Shown here: positions 24,204-35,900 of the stretch, piece after piece | Layout of the letters: each line of letters begins with the position of its first letter | Numbering within the stretch: position 1 is the stretch's first letter | Source of the DNA: Cudoniella acicularis | Taxonomy: Eukaryota > Ascomycota > Leotiomycetes > Helotiales > Helotiaceae | Length of the DNA: 64,000 nt | Assembly: GCA_013054445.1 (NCBI GenBank) | Contig: JAAMPI010000103.1 | Coordinates: forward strand, 1-64,000 | Direction of reading: 5' to 3' | Position numbers and translations under genes: made by a program | Notes under the pieces: generated by a model | What the model was told of the DNA's origin: nothing | The model's database searches: none | Seen by the model: only the letters and a program-made list of their open reading frames with translations

Positions 24204-25685
24204 ATTGTCCTGTTACAGACTGTTGAATTTGGTGGTGCGCGAAAGATAGAAGTTGTCGAGGCTGATGCGGTGCAAGGGAAGGCTTGAGATGTGGAGAGAT
24301 CTCGCTGTATGACCAATGAGGGAAGTCCGAAATCCGAAGTCCGAAATCTCAGGCTGCCAAGCCTTTTCTGCTTTATCCGCGTCGTTCCCCTCTCCTTTTC
24401 TCCACCTGGCTCTCACTGATGCACGAGGTACATGTCCACTGCTGCCAGGATACCATAATAATGAGGGTTGAACCCCCAATAATACAATGCCGCGTCGCCG
24501 TCCGGCCATCGACACTACAACAACCTTACAACTAAATTGCAGCAATGCACTGCCGCCGGAGTGGAGGCCCCCCCCATTTGACCTGCAGGCGTCTTAGTCC
24601 CGACTCCTGTAGCCTTCATTGAAGGGCATGGTATCAACGATAAGAGTCATCGCTGCATCTTAAGAACGAAGTTGTTCGTTATATTTAGTTAAAAGGTTTT
24701 TTGGGAGCAGTGGGGGCGTAATCTTTTACGAGTCTCCTCGTGGACGAAGTTACCACGGTACTCTTTCAAACAATGCCGCTTATGGCGCCTGACACGCCTC
24801 CCCTTTTCAGTAAAGAGGAACAAATCTTAATCAACTTTGAGGGATGTGCTCTGTTACACTGGGCCAGTCGAGTGACAATCAAGGCTCTTACCCCGAATTC
24901 TTACTTAGCCTCTTAGACCTTACAAGTTGGCTGATGTGTGGGCGTACCTCTCTCTCTTATCTACAGAAGACTGACAGCCTCACGGTCTCATATCGTTGTA
25001 TGCCCTCTAAGAGTTCCTGTGCGAAGATACATTAAGGCGAAGCAAAGCTGGGGTAGCTGTACATTGTCGGATGTCGCACTCGCTTTTCCCCTACTGTCTC
25101 CATCCTAATTGCGGCTTTGTACTTGTCGAGAGAAATATCTTTTTTTTTCTCCTTATTCTCATAGAGCTGGGTTGTGGACGCAGACGAAAGTGGCCCACTG
25201 TGGAACATCTATTAATTATTGGTACCTATGAGTGGAGGATCACGGCAAGCTTTCGGGATACCAGATTGCTACGGCTGAACCTTACAGCCCTAAGGCACAG
25301 TACGAAGGTACCTGTACGGTACCATGGTGGCTGGAACGTGTTTTGGCATCTTGAAAACTTCTGGATACGACCCTGCCAATCAGTGTGCGTCCTAGCGCTC
25401 GTTATGCTCGTCGCTTCGTATGAACATCAACAGGGGCAGGGAGCGAGGGAATTGGATGCCCAGGGGCGCAGTCTTCGCAATATGCTACCTACTTGGAGTC
25501 TTAGTATAAGTAATTGCTGTTTTCTCCTCGACTCGAAGCCTATGTTGTTCACATCAAGTCACCTCTTTCCTTCTTTGCCTGCACTTTGACTACCTTTAAA
25601 TCAGAGACCCGCCGTTTTCTTCCTCCTTGTTGCAACCCACTCGCATTCTTTAAAGAAATCTGTACATCAATTTCTGTACTTCGTC
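24204..25685. other. Intergenic: GET2 and RTA1-like promoters
   Basis: About 1.5 kb between outward-facing genes. The left third is GC-richer and would hold the GET2 promoter. Around 25300-25325 are two GGTACC palindromes in AAGGTACCTGTACGGTACCA. A pyrimidine-rich tract precedes the RTA1-like ATG. No gene is supported. Confidence 0.4.
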
Positions 25686-26860
25686 ATGGCCGGTGTTGCA
25701 GGTCGATACCCAAATGGTACCTATCATGGAAACATAACTCTTCTTGAGTACCCAAGATTTTGTACTCTCCAAACGTGTGACTTGGTAAGCAACTTATTTC
25801 TTCGTCCCTTCCTCTCAATCTGCAACAGTAATAGGATGTTCTATCCTCCATGCTCCTGCCGCTAGAAAAGTTCACAGCGCTAATTTGTCAAAGACGCTCG
25901 CAAGCTTCGACTACAGACCAACTCTTGCTGGAAACGCTCTCATTGCAGGTATCTTCGCCATTTTCATCTTCGGGCAAATATTCTACGGCATAAAGCACAA
26001 GATCTGGGGGTACATGGGAGCAATTCTTTTTGGACTATTTCTTGAGTGTCTTGGGTATATTGCGCGTGTGATGATTTACAACAACCCCTTCAATCACAAC
26101 ATGTTCCTCATGTATCTCATTCTACTTACAATTGCACCCGCATTCTTGACTGCTGGGTAAGTTATTTTCTTCCTCACCCCTATACAAGATCCATTTCCTG
26201 ATACGAGTAAATAGCATCTACCTTTGCCTCGCCCGTATTGTCATTGTTTACGGCGAGCATCTCTCCCGTTTCTTGCCTCGGACCTATACGTTCATATTCT
26301 GTACCTGCGATTTCGTCTCTCTAGTTCTTCAAGGTGCTGGTGGTGGAATAGCCTCAACATCAAACACAACGTCGGGCACCAATCTTGGTAAGAACCTCAT
26401 GTTAGCGGGTCTTGTTTTCCAAGTTGTCTCGCTGGTTCTGTTTGCCATCTGCTGCGGCGAATTCGGCTACCGCGTCCTGCAGAACAAAGGCAACCGCAAC
26501 CCAAAACACACCTTAGTTTGCAGCTCCACGATTTTCAAGGCTTTCCTCTGGGGCTTATTCATCGCATCACTCACTATTACCATCCGTTCTACGTATCGAT
26601 GCGTCGAGCTTGCTGGAGGTTTCCAGGGCGAGCTTTTCCGCTCCGACGAACCAATGTTCATGATCCTTGAGGCGGTTATGATTGTCATCGCCACTGCTTG
26701 TCTTACCTTTCTCCATCCTGGCGAAGCTTTCCAGGGCGCCTGGCACGAGGCGACCTTCAACTACTTCCCGGCGAACGGATCTGATAAGAACGAGCGGTCG
26801 AGTTCTGACGAGGAGAATGGGAATGTTGAGTTGATCAATGTCAGTGGTTTTAAAAAGTAA
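25686..26860 (+). CDS. RTA1-like seven-transmembrane protein
   Basis: Exons 25686-25784, 25894-26156 and 26215-26860 give 335 aa. After a short outside N-terminus with two N-glycosylation sites (NGT, NIT), seven hydrophobic helices follow. Family signatures are present: YRPTLAGNALIAG, LECLGYIARV, FVSLVLQGAGGGIAS and the late loop TIRSTYRCVELAGGFQGEL. The cytosolic tail is charged and Ser/Glu-rich. RTA1/RSB1/RTM1 proteins are fungal plasma-membrane proteins linked to 7-aminocholesterol resistance, sphingoid-base release and lipid translocation. The exon 2 start (after AAAG at 25893) is chosen because it leads directly into the conserved TLASFDYRP; a nearby alternative acceptor cannot be excluded. 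Its substrate is unknown. Confidence 0.9.
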
Positions 26861-29302
26861 GGCAAGCAGATTACAGCAGGGCTAATTTTATGTCCCACGC
26901 GTAAGAGATAAAGAAGTTTGTGAACCGGCGAGTTTGGTTCCTCAAGATGTGTATAGAGATACGACGACAACAGCTTTTAGCAGCTGGATACCCTTGGATT
27001 TTTTGTTTTTGATGTTGCTTTTGCGAATGCGGTTATAGATGGATGCGAAGTGGAGGGAAGGAAAGGCTAATGTTTGGTTTCCTACTAAATTAAAATCTAT
27101 TTTTTTTTTATCCAATAATACCACCGTACTTGAGACCCTCCATCCTTCTCGTGCCCATTTTCTGCCCATTCTGCACTTTGACAAACTTTGCAAAAGACTT
27201 CACTTGCTATCACATTTCTCTTGCTGGCTAGAATATTTCGTGAGGTACCCCCACTGGAAACAAGTGAAGGCAAACCCAGCTAGCTTTGGGACTGAGGGCA
27301 CTTCCTAGATTGTGCCCCTGTATTTCGTTCGGACAGTGACACAAAAATAACGCGAGTATCTTGCCAACTTGTGCGATTCTGACTAAGGTTCTAAAGTACA
27401 AATAGGTGAGCCAGGGAGTGTATGATTCAGCCATTAGCCCAGTGAGTCTTGTGAGAGCAAGTCAGGGGTTGCAATTAAATTTTGCCAACTCAAAGTCAAA
27501 CCAGGGTCAAGCTTACCCTTGAACGAGCAATATGACTCCTTCAAAACCTCAAATCGTGCCTTGCACTTAACGTCGATATCAAATCATACGATTACTCGAG
27601 AACAAAATCAAGGGATGTCGTTGCATCTTAGTATCCTGCATCTGTTGTCTAATCTTAAGTCCCTTTCTGCAAGTAAGCCTTTACGAGCATGTCGATTGTC
27701 GTCCTAGCGAGGTAAGCGACATTTGCTCTAGAGAAGCAAGTGCCACTGTGCCACTGTGCCACATCTAACGGTATGTGCAAGGGCGCTTATCTTTCTTCAA
27801 CAGTCTAACGACAAGCAAGTTTAAGCTTAATTTATCCACCATGTCTTAGTCAGCCTTAAAAAGAGGAAGTAAGTTTCATCCTCGTGGGGCGTGCTCATGA
27901 TCCCTGACTCGGCGACTCCAAGTGGTTACCGCGGTGGGAGCTACATTACTATTTTCTATTTGGAAAACTCATAAAATTTCTGTGGCGTCGCTGAATTCAA
28001 AATTGAACATTCGTTTTTGGACCGACTGTGTGCATGTAGGGAGGGTCCACATCCTCCTAAAATCCGCGACGGTATTTTATTTCCTATTTGAGAAACCTAG
28101 AAAATTTCTGGTGCTTCCCCGAGTGAAAAGTTGAATTTTCGTTTATAGACCCGGTTCGTAGGGGTGAGGGGGGCACAAGTCACAACCCTGAATCCCTCTG
28201 ATCACGAAACACGAAGCGAGCCCGACGGTATTTTTCTTCCTATTTGGGAAGTTCAGATAATTGAGGTTCCTGTCGCTGCTTGTCGGCATCACCGAGTAGG
28301 CGAGCAACGAACAATGAACTGCTTTTTTGGTTAGAGTGAGAATACTGCATTCGTGTTTGACAGTTTGTTTGCTGTGCTTTACACGAAAACCGGAGCTGCG
28401 CCTGGGGGGAGCAATGTCAACCAACTTGACTGCATACTCTGTTACACGCCTCGAATTGAGTAAACTTGGAACTTCCGGCAAACGTAAGTACAGTATTGCA
28501 TATACGTATTTGTATGCACCCACGACGGCGAGAGAGCCTTTTATTCCACACCCGTCAAGTTACGAACAAGTTTGGTAGCACATTTTAGCTATCCGACACG
28601 TTTATATTCCATTCTTACAAAACTTTGACGAATAGATTTCCAGGGGGGAAGGCGTGAACCCTTTACTGCATTCTCGTATTTTTCATTCATGTAGCTATAA
28701 CTAGCGGGCAGTTCCTATTGACATCCAAACGAGAACGAGTAAAGCTCAGCCAATAGTTAATTTTCAGATTGATGTTTTCTCAGGCCAGCATCGGGCAATA
28801 TTCCAGAAATATGTTGTGTTAGATCTACACACAGTAGAATACAGTGAATACTGGCCATGTAAATCTTAAAAGCATTGCCTGCCAAGAAAGGAGATGGGCT
28901 TTGCTAATTAAGCTTCCAAGGTAGAAGTTATGAGATCTCACAGCTTGTGAGAATCCCGTAATCAAGTAAGATAATTGCGGTGTGAAGGCTCGTAGAGTAC
29001 TTCAGCAGGAAACAATACAGCTTGTAACCCTCTCATTCAGGTGCAAAATTACACAGGCTATCATGATTTCGAGCAACGAAGATTAGTCATCAGAGCTCTA
29101 ACCAGGTTCGCACACTTGTGGAAAATATCTCAGTCCTTCTCGTACGAATTGGGATAATTTAACTCAAAGTAACAGGAAAGCATATACTGTTACCTGAAAT
29201 CATTTATCCCCCAGATACTTTTTGGGTGTCCTAGAATATTTTGAAATTGAGCTATTGAACGGGGTATCTTCCATCTACATGCTATTATACATCTCTGTAA
29301 TT
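26861..29302. other. Gene-poor 2.4-kb interval
   Basis: No coding region is supported between the RTA1-like gene and GEP3. A short GTGCCACTGTGCCACTGTGCCAC direct repeat lies near 27745-27765, and a three-copy degenerate repeat at 27949-28300 is listed separately. The rest is AT-rich without recognisable structure. Confidence 0.5.
27949..28300. repeat. Three-copy degenerate direct repeat
   Basis: Related blocks start near 27949, 28071 and 28227. They share TATTTTCTATTTGGGAA, then YTCAGAAAATTTCTGG and, in the first two, a GTTGAATTTTCGTTTATAGACC end. The spacing between the CTATTTG landmarks is 128 and 156 bases. The copies are diverged and carry no open frame, so they may be remnants of a small non-coding or transposable repeat. 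Confidence 0.5.
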
Positions 29303-31465
29303 CTACACCGATGCCTGCATCCTCCCCCTCTGTTTCTCCGCCTTCTTCACCCCTTTCATCGACTTTCGCGGGCGTCCTTGTAATTTGCCTTTCGTAGGTT
29401 TGCTCGCAATATGCAGCCAAGCATTCATTGGCCTCCTCACAGCTATGAATTTCCCTTTAGGGGTAAATACCTCCACTGTAGGCCAGCTCGGATCAACTTG
29501 CTCTTCTACTATCGTTTCGCCTTCTTCTTCACCCCAGAACGATGTGTCTGGCTTGGCCTCGACCACTTCGTTCTGTTCAAAGTGCTTTTTTCGTACTTGT
29601 GCAACTAGCTCTACCCAGCCACAGCCTTCAATGAGAATGTCAGTTGCCAGAACTCGATATGGTAGCTGCTCCACCTTTATGCCACCAGCATCACTGGCTG
29701 TCAAGGGGCCGCTTCGTTCCTTCGTCACATCCCATTTCAAGTGAAATGTTCCTGCCGAGGCTATCTTTTCTCCTGTGCCAGGTAACGAAATATTTTCGAC
29801 AGTTGATTCTCGAGTCTGCTCTTGCGTCCCGATGGCTTTGGCCGTGGATGTTAGATGTGGATTGATGGGTGTGAAGGCGTATGCTAGCATGATTAAATTT
29901 GGTGTGGTAGGTGTAATACGAATGAAGCCACCGAGGAGGAGAGACTGCCCTGGTTTAATGACTTGTTGTTCTGGACGAACTCGAGATCGCATGACGAGTG
30001 ATGACCGGTGTTGTGGTTGTACATGCAGTTCGAAATCGCCTCTAGAGAGACCTGGGAGGTCGATCAGCTCCCCTTTTCCATTTCCAAAAGAAAGCCGAAT
30101 AGGAGATGCTGTAGTGCCAGGTAAAGAGGACACGAGAGGCATCGCTGGATAGTCGGTTTCAGGAGGCGCAGGAGGAAGAAGTAGAGAAGTATCCAATGGC
30201 TCTGCCTCCTTCCATTGAATCTCAGGTTCTATATCTTCCGACACCAAGTTACTCTCCTCTTGAAGTCCAAGGGTGTTTTCCAAGCTGGCATCGGGCTCCT
30301 CTGTTATTTCAGGAGGAGTTGACACGGACAGAGTTGGCTTTTTGATGACAGATACCCCCTTTCTACCTTTCGGAAACACATCATGAAACAACTGGCTCTT
30401 CCCAACGTTGACTTTTCCAACCATCCAGCCTCCACCGCCTCTTTTCCAAATTTCCTCTTTCAGTTCTTTTGTCCACCAACCTTGCTTGGCACTAATACAA
30501 CGAATATTTCCCAGACGCACATCCTTCCCGGCTCTTCCAAGGGCATCTCGGAGAACGGAACGGAGATACGGCATCATCGAATCAACCTGTGATTTTAAAG
30601 GCGCTAACAAATCCGAACGAGTTATGATAAAACTGACTTCTGTTTTTTGCCCATGATAAAATCTTCCCGTCTTGGATCGTCTATTTAGAGATCGCTGAGG
30701 TGTCAAATGCAGTAACTTATGTAGACCGGGCACAAGAGACATTGGGAAGTCGGCAGCATCAATGACATGGTATATGTGGTTGTATTTAAAGGGAGATTCG
30801 AATATGGTATCCTGTATTGAGTGTATCGAAGGATGATGAATGGACACCCCAACTTCGTGGTGCTTCAGTGTATGGCAGCGATCGCAGACCGGAGGATTCG
30901 CGTTCTTGGCTGGCAATCACTTAGTAAATTATTTTACCGTTAAAGAATAATTTAACATACTTGGTCTTGAGAAATCTCCGAGGTTCAGGTCTCCTGCGTT
31001 CTTCAATGAAGCCTGTATGATGGCATCTTCTTCAGACACCTTTGGGTTCGAACTACTCAAGTAGTCTTTGACTGATCTTCTAGTCAAACTATAAAAGCCA
31101 GGCTCGTCCTTTAAGACGGTTTGCGAAAGAGCACCACATCCTGCACACTGCTGCGGCAAACTTTGGGATTGACGAGGAACACCCGATGCAACAGACTCAT
31201 GAGGAGCAGGTACTGCTGAAGTTGTGAGTCGTCGCGAGGACTGCTGAGAGGGAATTCGTGGCTGGTTTGAACGAAGTGGAAAGGCTTGTGGGTGTGCAGC
31301 TTGAAGAAGCCCAGGACAGAGAAACGCAGGCAGATCTGCCACAGGCTCCCCTATCTGCGTAGCAAGTCTCTGGACAAGCTTCGAAACGCGGCCTCGAGCG
31401 CAGATGGACATTGCATTCGGCCGTTTACTAGCGAATAAAAGGGGGAAAGAGGGGATTGCAAGCAA
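29303..31465 (-). CDS. GEP3: Gep3/Mtg3, mitochondrial YqeH-type circularly permuted GTPase
   Basis: Exons 31465-30961 and 30909-29303 give 703 aa. Bacterial YqeH helps assemble the small ribosomal subunit, and yeast Gep3 (Mtg3) acts in maturation of the mitochondrial 15S rRNA. The N-terminal zinc finger is split across the intron: CAGC (107-110) and CDRC (177-180). GTPase motifs appear in permuted order: G4 TRSD (265-268), G5 SAK (308-310), G1 GKVNVGKSQ (333-341), then PGTT and G3 DLPGL (452-456). The N-terminus is basic and Ser-rich, a plausible presequence; a second ATG 18 codons in is an alternative start. The C-terminus is Lys/Arg-rich (KGKLQGRPRKSMKGVKK). It is divergent from MRP49 with only 176 bases between them. 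Confidence 0.93.
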
Positions 31466-31641
31466 CTTGTATCACCAGCTCGCGTGCAGCTTTTGATGTT
31501 CCGAATCTCGAATAAATTTGGACAGGGGTAATTTTAGCGTCCAAACCTTAAATAATTTACAATCAACCGCGAAGCTTTCCGCGAGCAGACCGACGACCAA
31601 TATTCTTGCTGCCGTTCGCAATTTTCTTACATACCGGCAAG
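31466..31641. promoter_or_regulatory. Short bidirectional promoter of GEP3 and MRP49
   Basis: Only 176 bases separate the two start codons, so both promoters and leaders must overlap. The middle is AT-rich (TTAAATAATTTACAATC) and is followed by CGCGAAGCTTTCCGCG, an imperfect GC-ended palindrome at about 31569-31584. Both genes serve mitochondrial ribosomes. Co-regulation is inferred. Confidence 0.45.
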
Positions 31642-32418
31642 ATGGTGAACATCACCCGGCGTATGTCAAAGTTGACTAAAGTAAGTTGAGCTTTTACCCT
31701 GCGTCAATTGACTCTTACTGACCCTTCCTCTGCAGAAGGTATTCACTCTCACCCCACGAGAGCGTGTGGAGGGATACTCAATTGACACGGAGTTCAGTTA
31801 CTGAAGTTAAGAGTCGGCGAAGGGGCAGCAGTACTACCTTCGGACGTCAAAAAGATACACCTCCAATTTGCAGCAGTAAAGGATGATGGTCATCAAGGAC
31901 CAAGGTTGGCCGCCCTAGGCATCTCTAACGGAAATCATGCTGATGGCTCTCGAGATTATTCTGGCGGTGTGATCTTCGACAACTTAAATACCACAACCCC
32001 TCCATCCCTATGACAGTGAGCCGGACAAAAGATCCTGAAGACCCAGCTCTCATGACCATCCACTTCGCAAACGCCGAAGCCGCAGCAGCCACCGAACCCC
32101 CCAATATCATCCACCACCACTCCACAGACTTCCACCGCCCCAGCCTCAAAATCTACTCCTGCGCCACCGACAGAAAGGACAGAGCAGCTAGACATTAAGA
32201 ATCGAGACAGAGCTAATATTTTGAAGATGCTGGTGGACCTCACGAAAGCGAAGCAAGTCGAGGCAACGGAAGAGGACAAGAACAAGTTAAAAGAAATAAA
32301 AGAGATGAAAGAAAGGAGTCGAAAGGACAGTGTCTTAATGCAGAGTGTTCTGCGGAGGAGGAAGCAAGAAAAAGAAAAAGAGCTACTGGTGAGAGGTGGG
32401 ATGGCCGCTGAAAATTAA
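31642..32418 (+). CDS. MRP49: Mitochondrial large-subunit ribosomal protein mL61 (Mrp49), with a single-base frame break
   Basis: Exons 31642-31680, possibly 31736-31738, 31798-31904 and 31955-32418. The core matches the L51/S25/CI-B8 fold of mL61: VGEGAAVLPSDVKKIHLQF, KDDGHQGPR, then FWRCDLRQLKYHNPSIPMTV and DPALMTIHFA. The frame then breaks in the run of six C at about 32096-32101: the first frame ends at 32198, while the next frame reads ISSTTTPQTSTAPASKST, then TERTEQLDIKNRDRANILK and a charged helical tail to 32418, as fungal mL61 proteins have. Five C would join them: about 202 aa without the AAG microexon, 203 with it. Intron 1 contains an inner acceptor (TGCAG, 31735) with a CTGAC branch site, suggesting the AAG microexon. 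The last intron has a GTTGGC donor. Confidence 0.8.
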
Positions 32419-32909
32419 AGCTAGGAGAATTGCAAATATGGAGGTCGTTTGTAAAATAGAGTGATCTGGGTTTCCAGCAGCAAGGATGTGAAGGCGAGGG
32501 GCTGTATTATAGGAGTTTCCCCCAAAGTGCCGGGAAAGAATAAATGTTTGAATAGTTCACGAATACCCACTCCCGGTTGTAAGAAGAGGTTCATCTTATA
32601 CCAAAACGTAATTTCCAATGAAAAAATCCGAGTGATTGTGATTATAATATGATCAATAGAGTTGAATGGGTCAGATCAATATTTAACTAGAAGGTCGGAG
32701 AAAACTTATACTGGGAGTATAGTGGTTCAAAACAGGTGACAATAAGGTATTGTATTGTTGGCATCAGGGTGTCATTCATGGCACCCGCCAATCTTCTACA
32801 AAACAATCATAACGTATATTCTTCCGTCATGCTCCAATGGCTCTCATACTGTCTGTAGTATCGTCTCTAGACTCCCAACCATGATACAAAGGTCCAGGGA
32901 CTTGGCGAA
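32419..32909. other. Intergenic: convergent 3' flanks of MRP49 and HUL4
   Basis: The 491 bases separate two genes ending toward each other. AT-rich; no ORF, repeat or regulatory site is supported. Confidence 0.4.
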
Positions 32910-35900
32910 TCACTTCAATCCAAATCCCTCACTCTCCCAAACGGCACGCCAAAGCATTTTTTCTAGCTTCGCCTTTGATGAATAACGCCATAATGAAAGT
33001 ATGTTGAAACAAGTACGCGCAACGGGAAACCTCGAACTGTCGTTTCCTAAACATGACAGCTTAATGACTAGGTTTGTTGCGCCCATAGCGGGTATACGAT
33101 CGCTGCCTGTGATGAAACTAAGCAGTTTACGCTGGTCTTTGGGAGTAGCTGTTTGGAACGTTTCCCAAAACCACTGCACGACTGGTTCAGATTCGGCGGC
33201 GTTGGGTACACCCCAATTCTCATAGGCAGAGACCACCCGTAGCGAAGCAATGTCCAAAGGCTCATCCGAGCCTCTTATGAGAAGTTCGATTTCTTCGGGG
33301 CGAAACAAAGACAACGCATTACCACCACAAACGGTAAAGAAACCCCTCTTAAAGGGCTCGAATTGCCGCGTGACAGCGGCATCCAGAAGATATCTTACAT
33401 AGAGATCTACAAATTCTCGCCGATTCGCATTCGTGACAGGACGTTTTTCGCCATCCGGGCATAGGGGTATTTGCGTCATTTGGCCATACCGCTCGATGTC
33501 AGCAACAAAATCGCGGCAAAATGTTGCTTCTACGTCGCCGTCAAATTCGAGCAATTGTCGAAGACCATTTGCTAATACTGGCCGATATTCTGCCAAGTCA
33601 TCCAAGGAATAAGTCATTAATGGTTTGGCATGCGATGTTGCCCCTGGCGCAGCAGTTGGGCCTGCGGCGAGTAGTTTTCGAAAGGCGAATGGAGGAAGGG
33701 CGACATCAAGAATAGTTGAGTTGTAAATCGCGAGGCCCAGTACCACACCGACAAGGAAGAACTGATCAGTAGTTTCGAAGCTATTCGGGTTGAAATAGCA
33801 GAAACGAGACTCCTCGTCGTAGGTAAACATGCCTGCTTATAGTTAGACAAGAGACACCTTTAATGGGAATGAAAAACGTACCATGCTCGGGGTTGAAGAC
33901 GTCTCTCACCAATAGCAAAAACCATTCTTTCCTGAGACCGCCGGCATCAATTCCTTCTTCGCCCCTAAATTCAATTCGCAAACCCTTCTTGATCTCCTCA
34001 CCGCCTGCCCCTACAACTTCGCTGACCCCTTTGAGACTATCTTCAACAAGGCAGTCCCTTCTTACTCTTAAAACAAGGTATTGGTTGACAGTTTTGCGAG
34101 TCATGATGCTGTCGAAAAATGCTTCCCTAGCCTTCACTTCCATCTGCCGACGGGCGTCATGCTCCATGATTTGAATCTTGGCCCAGATGCTCAAGAAGAA
34201 AGGATACTGACAAAAGGAGAATTTACCCCTCCTAGCCTCCCAAGCTTCAAAATCGGCTATAAGATCCGAGTAATCGAGCAGCGTATTGTAAAAGTCACTC
34301 GTGGGCAATATTTGACCATGGCCATGAGCTCTCTCACGAGAAGCTTGGCTAATAGTCGCATCTTGAGTTGCAAGTTGAGAACGTGTCTCACCCTTTTTGG
34401 CTATTCCACTATTATTAGCAGAGAAGAGTAAAGCCATCACTCTGGCAGCAGCTTTAATCTGCCAATCATCATTATATACCACAGGCTGTGGCTTCCCGTT
34501 CCCCTTCTTCGAAGATTGGTTGGACACGCCCAAGGCGGCATGCAAGGCTGCCGAACTAGCTCGCCCTGACCCACTCATACTTGGTATCAAGCCAGCAGTC
34601 GGGTCCTGAGCAATCTCGCGCTTCTTACCATGCTGCCTCGTGAGCCTGTACGTCACGAAACTTCCAATCAAATCCACTGTTCTTTGAAAGTGACCTTCAG
34701 AAAGCCTGGCAAACCAAGAAACCAAATGATGATGACACTCGTTCGGAACATTTGACAACAGTCCTAGTATCCTTTTGATGATTCCAGAATGCTGCCCAGA
34801 ACTTCCTTTGCGTATATTCCGGCTTCCAGGAGAAACAGGAGCCACATTTGCGGCGGGCAGATCGACTGTTCCTGGTTGCGGCGGCGCATTCCGTTCTGGG
34901 GACCTCGATTTTGATCTTGACCTAGACATGCTCCTCTCTCTCATTCTTGGTACAACGTGTGAAGGATATAGAAGCGGGTTTGCGAGAATAATTAGAAGAA
35001 ATCGGACTTCATTGGGGGTTACCAAGGGGCGACCTGGTCGTTTCAAGAGACTTTCCGTGGCTTTCAGGAGAACTCTTTGGGTGTGAAACTGAGCCTCCAT
35101 GATATAGTCTTCAATGTCATCCAATTCAAGATCTGATAGATGGGGAGTATCTGAGCTTGGAAGATCAGATGCAGTAAGGATTTCGAGACGTTTCCGCCAA
35201 GATCGCCCAGCGTTAATAACGCAATAGTACCACTCATTGACATCTGCCCAGTCAATTCGAGGCGACCTCACAGTGACAAGATCAATGGCATCAGATGGGC
35301 TTTCGCCGGACCTGCGATAAGTTCGTGAACGCTCAGGACTTCTGATGTCAGAACGGCCGCCCGTCCACCAAGAACCATTTTCCGCGAAGTCTCCGATTAG
35401 AAGAGTCTTGGCGTCTAATTCTGATAACAGACTATCGGCTTCGACATGCCTATCATTCTGCGCAATTGGTGATGACATCCAACGTTTGGCCCCCTCGCTG
35501 GCTGCTCTTGGTATTATATTTGGCCGCCCTGTTGAGAAGGAGTTATTGATGCATTCAAATGATCCAAACGATGTGATAATGTAATCTTCCAACGGTTTGA
35601 ATGGATTATGATGCCCGGTCGGTCTGATTCTCGACGTTGGACCCCCCTTATCCTTTTCAGTTATCGGAGTTTCTGACGAAGTCCGGACGATCGCTGGATC
35701 TGTTGAGCGAGATGGGTGGCCCAACCACTCACGCTGTTCGACATTGGGGCCATAGAAATTCCCAGGTGATGAAGTAGAGTACAGACTAGAGTCGACACGC
35801 CCGAACTCAGGTGGACCGAAAGCTCTGAATCCCGATGGATCACCTGATTGGTCGACGGCCGGCGTGATAGATGTATTGGAGGACTTTTGGAAGTCGACCG

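Noticed and set aside
28143..28523. 126-codon minus-strand ORF
   Set aside because: It overlaps the degenerate repeat and has no domain-like segments.
35653..35732. Apparent frameshift between the two halves of HUL4
   Set aside because: A GTGAGT...GAAAAG intron of 80 nt joins the frames exactly, so no break is needed.
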